From the NCBI GenBank assembly GCA_021779415.1, contig JAJYAS010000194.1:1-6609 (forward strand): DNA of 6,609 bases, read 5' to 3'. This document shows, piece by piece, positions 1 to 5,228 of this stretch. Made by a program: the position numbers and the translations under genes. Position 1 is the stretch's first letter; every line of letters begins with the position of its first letter. Below the pieces are notes generated by a model. The model searched no databases. It saw nothing but the letters and a program-made list of their open reading frames with translations, and was not told the origin of the DNA. Source of the stretch: Bacillota bacterium (GTDB taxonomy: Bacteria > Bacillota_B > Desulfitobacteriia > Desulfitobacteriales > Desulfitobacteriaceae).

Positions 1-1008
1 TTGGTTAAAAAGTACTCCTCTCGCCAAGGAACAGTCACTGCAATAGACGATGTTTCCCTCCACATTCCACCAGGCGCCATCTATGGCATCATTGGATTAA
101 GCGGTGCCGGGAAAAGCACGCTGGTACGTTGCTTGAACCTCCTTGAGAGACCCACGAGTGGCCAAATCATGGTTGCAGGTCAGGACCTTACTAAGCTCTC
201 TGGCAAAGCACTTAGACAAGCGCGTCAAAACATCGGAATGATTTTTCAGCACTTTTATCTTCTTCAATCACGGACTGTTGCCGAAAACATCGCCTTTCCT
301 CTAGAAATTGCCGGACTATCCAAAAAGGAAATTGTGGTGCGTGTCACAGAGTTGCTCCACCTTGTCGGGCTCGAAGAGAAAGCTCTAGCTTATCCCGCTC
401 AGCTAAGTGGGGGACAAAAACAACGTGTTGGCATCGCGCGTGCGCTCGCCACAAAGCCACAGGTTCTCCTCTGTGACGAAGCCACCTCTGCACTTGACCC
501 ACAAACAACTCTTTCTATTCTAAACCTTCTTCGTGATATTAACCAAAATCTCGGTTTAACAATTGTCATGATCACCCATGAAATGAAAGTGATAAAAGAA
601 ATTTGTACCGATGTGGCAGTTATACACGAAGCTCGCATCGTTGAATACGGGCCAGTTGAATCCGTTTTCATTCAACCCCACTCCGAGATTGGCAGAGAAT
701 TTGTCGCGACTGTTTTTCCTAGTGAACTTCCTACAGAACTTTTGAGGGAATTCGCGACCCACCAAGATTCGGAAATTATCCGCATTCAGTTTCTTGGATC
801 ACGAGCTTCTGACCCTATCATCACGGATCTACTGCGCACCTGCAATATCCGAGCCAATATCCTCTATGGAAGTATTGATCATTTACGATCCACACTGTTT
901 GGTACTCTTACCTTAGAGCTTCAAGGAACTCCTGAACAGCTTGAAGTGGCACATCACTATCTGGCATCGCGCGAATTAAAGGTGGAGGTGATTCAAGGTG
1001 CCTTTTGA
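1..1008 (+). CDS. metN: Methionine ABC transporter ATP-binding protein MetN (5' end cut by window edge)
   Basis: This is the ATPase subunit of the MetNIQ methionine importer, which hydrolyses ATP at the inner membrane face to drive methionine uptake. Counting the first visible codon as residue 1, I see Walker A (GLSGAGKST, about 32-40), the Q-loop Gln83, the ABC signature LSGGQ (135-139), Walker B ending in Asp159-Glu160, the D-loop SALD (163-166) and the switch His193. Residues from about 255 to the end form the C-terminal NIL domain, which in characterised MetN proteins binds methionine and inhibits transport when internal methionine is high. The frame opens with TTG at base 1, but family members carry about six to seven more residues before this point. 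That TTG is therefore probably an internal Leu and the true start lies upstream. The TGA stop overlaps the metI start by 11 bp, indicating translational coupling. D-methionine may also be carried. The family call is very secure. Confidence 0.95.
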   Translation: MVKKYSSRQGTVTAIDDVSLHIPPGAIYGIIGLSGAGKSTLVRCLNLLERPTSGQIMVAGQDLTKLSGKALRQARQNIGMIFQHFYLLQSRTVAENIAFPLEIAGLSKKEIVVRVTELLHLVGLEEKALAYPAQLSGGQKQRVGIARALATKPQVLLCDEATSALDPQTTLSILNLLRDINQNLGLTIVMITHEMKVIKEICTDVAVIHEARIVEYGPVESVFIQPHSEIGREFVATVFPSELPTELLREFATHQDSEIIRIQFLGSRASDPIITDLLRTCNIRANILYGSIDHLRSTLFGTLTLELQGTPEQLEVAHHYLASRELKVEVIQGAF

Positions 1009-1657
1009 ACTATCTAGTCTGCTACAACTTGTCTCTCCTGCAGTCGGCGAGACCCTCTACATGGTCATCGTCTCTACATTACTCGCCTACCTTTTAGGAC
1101 TCCCTTTGGGCGTCATCCTGGTTGTAACTTCTCCCGGACACATTTTACCGAACCCTTGGGTAGAGCGGATTTTAGGAACCCTCATCAACATCTTACGTTC
1201 CGCTCCATTTATCATCTTGTTGGTAGCTTTCATCCCCTTCACTCGGGTTCTCGTCGGCACGTCCATTGGTACAACTGCTGCCATCGTCCCTCTCGTTATC
1301 TCTGCAGCCCCTTTTGTGGCGCGCGTTGTGGAGAGTTCTCTCAAAGAAGTCCCCTACGGTGTCATTGAGGCTGCTTTATCAATGGGGGCATCCCCTCTTC
1401 AAATCATTCAAAAAGTACTTCTCCCCGAAGCAAAATCCTCTCTTATTCTTGGTATCACGATCACGACGATTAGTGTCATCGGTTACACTGCTATGGCTGG
1501 CGCCGTCGGAGGAGGGGGATTGGGAGACCTAGCCATTCAATATGGCTACAACCGTTTTCGAACGGATATTATGATCGTCACCGTCGTCATTCTGGTCGTG
1601 ATCGTTCAGGGCCTACAGTCCATAGGAACTACCCTCGCACGTAAACTTACGCACTAA
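998..1657 (+). CDS. metI: Methionine ABC transporter permease MetI
   Basis: This 219-residue integral membrane protein is the permease of the methionine importer; it dimerises and pairs with two MetN subunits. About five hydrophobic segments are visible (roughly residues 15-43, 57-79, 85-107, 140-165 and 190-212). Between the third and fourth lies the EAA-type cytoplasmic coupling loop, beginning EAALSMGASP at about residue 124, which docks on the ATPase. A Gly-rich segment, GAVGGGGLGDLA (about 158-169), is typical of MetI. The start is GTG at 998, preceded by GGAGGTGA at 984-991 with a 6-nt spacer. This start overlaps the end of metN by 11 bp, the usual arrangement for stoichiometric co-translation. 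The length is normal for the family (about 217-220 residues). There are no signs of damage. Confidence 0.96.
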   Translation: MPFELSSLLQLVSPAVGETLYMVIVSTLLAYLLGLPLGVILVVTSPGHILPNPWVERILGTLINILRSAPFIILLVAFIPFTRVLVGTSIGTTAAIVPLVISAAPFVARVVESSLKEVPYGVIEAALSMGASPLQIIQKVLLPEAKSSLILGITITTISVIGYTAMAGAVGGGGLGDLAIQYGYNRFRTDIMIVTVVILVVIVQGLQSIGTTLARKLTH

Positions 1658-1745
1658 GTCCAGCATTATTTGACTCATACACCTACGTATCATTTTTCTA
1701 CCATCTTTTATGAGAAATCCATTCAACTTGGGGAAATCAAATTTC

Positions 1746-1751
1746 AGGAGG
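1746..1751 (+). promoter_or_regulatory. Ribosome binding site deciding the metQ start
   Basis: A perfect AGGAGG lies 8 nt before the ATG at 1760. It fixes the start there rather than at the in-frame TTG at 1670, which has no comparable site and would place 30 extra residues ahead of the lipoprotein signal peptide. Confidence 0.9.
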
Positions 1752-1759
1752 AAAACAAT

Positions 1760-2608
1760 ATGTTTAAACTTAAGAAGCATGGTCTTTTCGCCTTGTCACT
1801 CGTTATCTTGGCTTCTCTCTCCCTTGGTCTTGCCGGGTGCGGAACTTCTACCACTGCAAAAGTTACGTCCGATGCTCCGGCTAAAACCGTACTAAAAGTT
1901 GGTGCAACCCCAATCCCCCACGCTGAAATCCTCGAGTACATTAAACCTGCATTAGCCAAAGAAGGTATCGACTTAAAAATCGTCAGCTACACTGATTATG
2001 TCCGACCGAACCTAGACCTAGATTCAGGAGATATTGACGCTAACTTCTTTCAGCACACTCCTTACTTAGACTCCTTTAACAAAGACCATAACTTAAACCT
2101 AGTTTCCATCGCCAAAGTACACATTGAACCAATGGGCGTTTACTCTAAGAAAATCACAAAAATTGATCAGTTCAAAAATGGCGATACCATAGCTATCCCC
2201 AATGATCCTTCCAACAGCGGTCGAGCCTTAGCCTTACTAGCAAAAGCGGGGCTCCTCCAGTTAAAAGCCGGGGTGGGGATCAAAGGAACAATTAATGACA
2301 TCGTAGGTAACCCTAAACAACTCAAAATCACTCCGATTGATGCCCCTCAACTTCCCCGTGTTCTTCAAGACCCCAAAGTCATCGGTGCAGTAATTAATAC
2401 AAACTACGCTTTAGAAGGTGGACTCAACCCGATTAAAGACTCCCTCTTTACGGAAGATAAAGACTCTCCTTATGCTAATATTTTAGTCGTCAAAGACAGT
2501 CGAAAGAACGATCCAGCTTTGCAGAAGCTAGCAAAAGCTTTAACCTCTCCGGATGTCAAGAAATTCATTGAAGACAAATACAAAGGCTCGATTGTTCCCG
2601 CATTCTAA
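1760..2608 (+). CDS. metQ: Methionine-binding lipoprotein MetQ (NlpA family)
   Basis: This 282-residue lipoprotein is the extracellular substrate-binding component of the methionine importer, delivering methionine to MetI. It starts with a positively charged n-region (MFKLKKHG), a hydrophobic core and a lipobox, LAGC, with Cys27 as the lipidated residue; a short Ser/Thr/Ala-rich tether follows. The mature part is classical NlpA/MetQ: YTDYVRPN (77-84), GDIDANFFQHTPYL (90-103), PNDPSNSGRAL (147-157), APQLPR (195-200) and INTNYA (212-217). Aromatic, Asn and Arg residues in these blocks line the methionine pocket in solved homologues. It lies 102 nt behind metI in the same direction and ends before a strong terminator, so it is the last gene of the operon. 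The longer spacer before it may allow extra expression of the binding protein, but I found no convincing promoter there. Specificity for methionine over a related amino acid is inferred from operon context. Confidence 0.95.
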   Translation: MFKLKKHGLFALSLVILASLSLGLAGCGTSTTAKVTSDAPAKTVLKVGATPIPHAEILEYIKPALAKEGIDLKIVSYTDYVRPNLDLDSGDIDANFFQHTPYLDSFNKDHNLNLVSIAKVHIEPMGVYSKKITKIDQFKNGDTIAIPNDPSNSGRALALLAKAGLLQLKAGVGIKGTINDIVGNPKQLKITPIDAPQLPRVLQDPKVIGAVINTNYALEGGLNPIKDSLFTEDKDSPYANILVVKDSRKNDPALQKLAKALTSPDVKKFIEDKYKGSIVPAF

Positions 2609-2660
2609 AAAATTGCGTCGGTATATTTGATATCTTACAACTCTGTACTTATCATTTATG

Positions 2661-2699
2661 AAGAGGACGAAACCCCTCCAACAGGGATTTCGTCCTCTT
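2661..2699 (+). terminator. Hairpin terminator of the met operon
   Basis: A perfect 12-bp stem (AAGAGGACGAAA at 2661-2672 pairs with TTTCGTCCTCTT at 2688-2699). Inside it, one C/A mismatch is followed by three further G-C pairs (2674-2676 with 2684-2686) and a 7-nt loop. It begins 52 nt after the metQ stop. The downstream tract is weak (TTTAAATTTAA), with T runs interrupted by A, but stem strength and position support Rho-independent termination. The converging sulP transcript would also meet this hairpin about 73 nt after its own stop, although no T-run follows on that strand. Confidence 0.8.
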
Positions 2700-2772
2700 T
2701 AAATTTAATACCCGTTCTTGTATGCACCTTGTATATGATAGGATATTGAAGAAATAAATAGTAATCGAAAAT

Positions 2773-4569
2773 TTAAAGCGTAATCGGCCCTGCTTCCTTG
2801 ACTGTCAGGACGGACTCAAGTAGCGTACACGCCACCGATTTTCCCTCTTTATTCTCTGTTTCGCAACTTAAAGCAGCTTTTGCTCTTTCTAATGCGTTAG
2901 TGGACGAAGCAAAAATTTCCTTCTCCCACTTAAATATATTGTCAACACCAACATCAGAATCAACATCCGTATTCTTAAGCATTGTGTCAAGTTCTGGTTT
3001 TACACCGCAGATAATTAGAATTCCACCTGCTTCTCTCACCGTCCGAATGAAAATCTTCAAAACATTGAGCGAGGTCAAATCCATAGCAGAAACATATCTC
3101 ATCCTTAAAATAAATACTTTGGATTTACCAACCAAGCTATCAAGTTTTTCTTCAAGGTCAGATGCAGAGCCGAAGTAAAGATTACCCTCCATTTGGATAA
3201 TTAATATATCGACCTTTTCCTTAACTGTTTCAATTTCCTCCTCAATAATTTGGGACTCTTTGCCTTGTGTTGGGACTAAAATTTTGACAGGAACTTTATT
3301 AGTATCTTTCAGGTACAAAACAAGGGATAGAGCAATACCCAAATATATAGCATTATCAAGGTTAACGAATAAAATGACAGCGAAACAAGTTACCCACATG
3401 GCAATAGAATCAGAGGTGAATTTACCTGCTTTGACTATCTTCTTGATTTCCTTTCTGTCAATCAAGTTGTATCCAGTAACTATTAGTACTCCGGCAAGGC
3501 ACGGGCTTGGGATGTATTTTGCATATGGAGCAAAGAAGAGAAGAACTAATGCCACGATCATACCTGATAGAATTCCTGAGAATCTACTGGCTGCTCCGTT
3601 GACATAATTGATTGCGGAACGCGAAAAGGAACCTGACGCCGGAAAACACTGAAAGAATGACCCTACTATATTTGCAATACCCTGTCCCATAAATTCTTGA
3701 TTGGCATCAATTTTCTGCCGAGTGTTAGTGGCAATGGATTTTGAGATCGATATGGCTTCTACTAGTCCTATGATTGAAATGGCCACAGCCCCACTGATAA
3801 CTTTCTGAATAGAATCCAAGCTAAACTCTACCATTTTGAAGGGAGGCAGTGAGGAAGGAATGGTACCCGTCAGTTTCACGCCCTTATTTTCTAAGGCAAA
3901 AAGAATGATAAAAATGATTGGAACCGTAATACCTATCAAGGCACCAGGCAAGTTCTTACTTATTCTTTTGCATATTACGATAATGACCATAGTCATCAGT
4001 CCTAGACCTAGTGCATACAAGTTGGTTTGGTTTATATGGGTTATGACGTAGTACATTTTTTCCATAGTTGACATGTTTGCCGAATTTTTTATTGATATGC
4101 TCAATATTGTATTCACTTGTCCAAGTGCAATTAACACACCTGCACCGGCAGTGAAACCGATCATTACAGTATGAGATACGAAATTAATCACCTTACCCAG
4201 TTTAATAACTCCATAAACTATTTGTAAGGCGCCAACAAGAAACGTCATAAGAAATAGCATTTGATAGGCATTTTCTAGACCCATATAGTTCTTCATGGCC
4301 CCTGCTACAAGCAAACATATGGCATTGGTCGGTCCAGTAACCAGTTGATTGGAACTTCCAAATATGGAACCAAAAATAGTAGATACTATACCTGTATACA
4401 ATCCATAAACTGGGTTAACACCCGCTATAAGGGCGTAAGCCATACACTGCGGAATTGCAACGACTGCCACTGTCAATGCAGCAATGATGTCTCTCCTAAC
4501 ATATTCCTTTTTGTACCCTCTTACAGTTTCAACTATGGGTATATATTTACTAAGTGTTAAGCTTGACAA
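2773..4569 (-). CDS. SulP/SLC26-family inorganic anion transporter with C-terminal STAS domain
   Basis: This membrane transporter belongs to the sulfate permease (SulP) family, whose members move sulfate, bicarbonate or other anions, often with H+ or Na+. Counting from TTG at 4569 the protein has 598 residues. The N-terminal signature AIPQCMAYALIAGVNPVYGLYTG is at about 38-60 (shown here in part: AIPQCMAYALIAG). It is followed by a TGPTNA motif (78-83), a conserved Glu in VEAISISKS (Glu271), and GSFSRSA (313-319), all within a hydrophobic domain to about residue 420. A STAS domain fills about 452-565. I prefer the TTG at 4569 because AAAGGTGGG sits 6 nt before it, whereas the longer frame from TTG 4608 has no good site. 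In the STAS domain the SpoIIAA-type Asp-Ser-Ser-Gly motif reads Asp-Leu-Thr-Ser (497-500). The gene is monocistronic as far as visible and convergent with metQ. The substrate cannot be told from sequence; sulfate is only a default guess. Confidence 0.92.
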   Translation of the reverse strand: MSSLTLSKYIPIVETVRGYKKEYVRRDIIAALTVAVVAIPQCMAYALIAGVNPVYGLYTGIVSTIFGSIFGSSNQLVTGPTNAICLLVAGAMKNYMGLENAYQMLFLMTFLVGALQIVYGVIKLGKVINFVSHTVMIGFTAGAGVLIALGQVNTILSISIKNSANMSTMEKMYYVITHINQTNLYALGLGLMTMVIIVICKRISKNLPGALIGITVPIIFIILFALENKGVKLTGTIPSSLPPFKMVEFSLDSIQKVISGAVAISIIGLVEAISISKSIATNTRQKIDANQEFMGQGIANIVGSFFQCFPASGSFSRSAINYVNGAASRFSGILSGMIVALVLLFFAPYAKYIPSPCLAGVLIVTGYNLIDRKEIKKIVKAGKFTSDSIAMWVTCFAVILFVNLDNAIYLGIALSLVLYLKDTNKVPVKILVPTQGKESQIIEEEIETVKEKVDILIIQMEGNLYFGSASDLEEKLDSLVGKSKVFILRMRYVSAMDLTSLNVLKIFIRTVREAGGILIICGVKPELDTMLKNTDVDSDVGVDNIFKWEKEIFASSTNALERAKAALSCETENKEGKSVACTLLESVLTVKEAGPITL

Positions 4570-4712
4570 GCCAATCCCACCTTTCGGTATTATCGTTACT
4601 GTTGCCAAGGATCAAATTTCTTAGCGACCTTTCAAGGCTGCTTTTTTCACGAGAGGAATAGTATACAATTTCAATGATATGGTCATGAATCACGTACCAC
4701 TGGTTTTGACAT
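4550..4712 (-). pseudogene. Small reading frame with strong ribosome binding site, apparently frameshifted
   Basis: On the - strand a perfect AAGGAGG (4727-4721) lies 8 nt before an ATG at 4712. That ATG opens only nine codons (MSKPVVRDS) before TGA at 4685-4683. In the next frame, translation is open from just after a TGA upstream of the ATG to TAG at 4552-4550. It reads protein-like sequence, beginning WYVIHDHIIEIVYYSS and ending RWDWLVKLNT. Skipping one base around the fifth codon joins the two into a product of about 53 residues. Its stop overlaps the preferred sulP start by 20 nt, a typical coupling arrangement. Alternatives are a 9-codon leader peptide for sulP, a GTG start at 4693 without a good binding site (47 residues), a sequencing error, programmed frameshifting, or chance. 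I recognise no family, and this entry is a tentative reading. Confidence 0.35.
4577..4585 (-). promoter_or_regulatory. Ribosome binding site deciding the sulP start
   Basis: On the - strand AAAGGTGGG precedes TTG 4569 by 6 nt, one mismatch from the AGGAGG core. The alternative TTG at 4608 is preceded by GAAATTTGATCC, with no recognisable ribosome binding site. The match favours the shorter protein, although both starts are the weak TTG codon. Confidence 0.6.
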
Positions 4713-4720
4713 GATCTCGT

Positions 4721-4727
4721 CCTCCTT
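4721..4727 (-). promoter_or_regulatory. Perfect ribosome binding site of the small upstream frame
   Basis: AAGGAGG on the - strand, 8 nt before ATG 4712. It is a better match than the one in front of sulP, which suggests that this transcript is, or recently was, translated ahead of sulP. Confidence 0.6.
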
Positions 4728-4744
4728 CACTCGTTTAGATTTAA

Positions 4745-4760
4745 TGTGATTTTGCTCACA
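4745..4760 (-). promoter_or_regulatory. CRP/FNR-family operator palindrome
   Basis: TGTGA-GCAAAA-TCACA is a perfect match to the TGTGA-N6-TCACA consensus bound by CRP and, in Bacillus, by Fnr. It lies between a candidate promoter and the small upstream frame, 176 nt before the sulP start. If the promoter at 4768-4795 is used, the site covers roughly +1 to +16, which would suit repression. No promoter at the classical -41.5 activation spacing is visible downstream. Because the motif is symmetrical it could act on either strand. Confidence 0.6.
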
Positions 4761-4767
4761 AGCTAAG

Positions 4768-4795
4768 ATTATCACTCTGTCAGTGTCGTTGTCGA
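4768..4795 (-). promoter_or_regulatory. Candidate sigma-70-type promoter for the sulP transcript
   Basis: On the - strand TCGACA (4795-4790), a 16-nt spacer and GATAAT (4773-4768) each match the consensus at 5 of 6 bases. A weaker alternative just upstream is TTTATA (4825-4820), 17 nt, TATACT (4802-4797). The region is AT-rich, so chance matches are expected and only the position upstream of sulP supports the call. Confidence 0.35.
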
Positions 4796-4806
4796 TAGTA
4801 TATCGA
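4792..4806. repeat. 15-bp palindrome TCGATA-GTA-TATCGA
   Basis: Perfect 6-bp inverted arms around 3 nt. It overlaps the -35 element of the candidate promoter at 4768-4795 and the -10 element of the alternative one, so it is a plausible operator. It is too short to exclude chance in AT-rich DNA. Confidence 0.35.
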
Positions 4807-4918
4807 TATTGCCACACTCTATAAATTTTATGGTCAATTTGTTGAAGGTTGAATTATTCTCGCGCAATTAGTCAGATTTTATTATTCGGATTCCCGTCTA
4901 CCTTTCCTCATTGTTTAA

Positions 4919-5107
4919 AGAAAGTTGCATCAACCTCAAGTTGCTCTCTTTTAGGCTTTTGTAGGAGGATTTTTAGCAATTTTAAATTGTGCATTAAAAA
5001 TGGCAATATTGTAATCTTTAATTAAATAATTTATGCAATTTCTAAGACTAGCATAAATTCTACTTTTTGACCGCTTTGTTTCAACAACAGCCATGCATGG
5101 ACAAACA
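4919..5107 (+). pseudogene. Possible decayed N-terminal remnant of a DHA2-type MFS exporter
   Basis: One + strand frame reads HQPQVALF, stop, AFVGGFLAILNCALKMAIL, stop, SLIK, stop, FMQFLRLA, stop, then ILLFDRFVSTTA. The four stops are at 4952, 5012, 5027 and 5054. The segment resembles, from memory of the family, the first transmembrane helix of EmrB/QacA-like drug exporters (a GGFLAILN-type stretch followed by a NVALP-like block). The later VSTTA falls at about the place where these proteins have a Pro-Thr-Thr-Ala-like motif in helix 2. There is no plausible start codon and nothing of the remaining 400 or so residues follows. The kinase terminator interrupts it at 5113. The similarity is short and unaligned by any program, so this could be chance. 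Confidence 0.28.
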
Positions 5108-5140
5108 AAAAATCCCGAAGAGCGTTTTCTCTCTTCGGGA
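5101..5140 (-). terminator. Rho-independent terminator of the histidine kinase gene
   Basis: A perfect 10-bp GC-rich stem (CCCGAAGAG core; 5113-5122 pairs with 5131-5140) with an 8-nt loop is followed on the - strand by TTTTTTGTTTGT (5112-5101). It lies about 90 nt beyond the kinase stop. The T tract is on the - strand only, so the direction is clear. It also means the kinase transcript does not run on into sulP, which must have its own promoter. Confidence 0.92.
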
Positions 5141-5228
5141 CTTACATTAAATTGAAGGTAGATTTTGGGGAGGGATTGTGTGTGCGATTCATGCAGGTAC
5201 TATCCAAGTAAGGTGAAGCATTTAACAT

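Larger units (their letters stand above)
4570..5228. other. 659-nt stretch between sulP and the histidine kinase gene without an intact recognised gene
   Basis: AT-rich by eye compared with the met operon. It holds, from left to right, the ribosome binding site of sulP, the frameshifted small frame, the CRP/FNR-type site, promoter candidates, a 15-bp palindrome, a possible decayed + strand transporter start, and the kinase terminator. The stretch 4807-4918 shows nothing I can name, and I saw no tRNA-like or riboswitch-like fold by eye. Confidence 0.6.

Noticed and set aside
399..765. Antisense - strand frames inside metN.
   Set aside because: Shadows of the ABC ATPase codons, with Arg- and Cys-rich translation and no initiation signals.
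1670..1698. TTGACT as a -35 element of an internal metQ promoter.
   Set aside because: At 16-18 nt downstream there is no acceptable -10 hexamer; the best TATCAT is only 12 nt away.
1670..1759. In-frame TTG start that would extend MetQ by 30 residues.
   Set aside because: It lacks a ribosome binding site and would bury the lipoprotein signal peptide, whereas ATG 1760 has a perfect AGGAGG and is followed by a textbook lipobox.
2798..3178. Long antisense + strand frames within sulP, such as this one and another at 3260-3607.
   Set aside because: They lie entirely inside the well-supported SulP gene, have no ribosome binding sites, and show no domain-like sequence.
4883..4912. Short - strand frame (MRKGRRESE) upstream of the sulP control region.
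   Set aside because: Only nine codons, no ribosome binding site, and no relation to the neighbouring signals.
4963..4968. AGGAGG on the + strand as a ribosome binding site for a small gene.
   Set aside because: No ATG, GTG or TTG falls within the usual 5-12 nt; the bases are better explained as the Gly-Gly codons of the possible exporter remnant.
5142..5228. A 28-codon - strand frame starting directly after the kinase stop (TAAATG) and ending one base before the terminator stem.
   Set aside because: No ribosome binding site in front, Ser/Thr/Asn/Pro-rich sequence without recognisable character, and too short to separate from chance in a 3' untranslated region.
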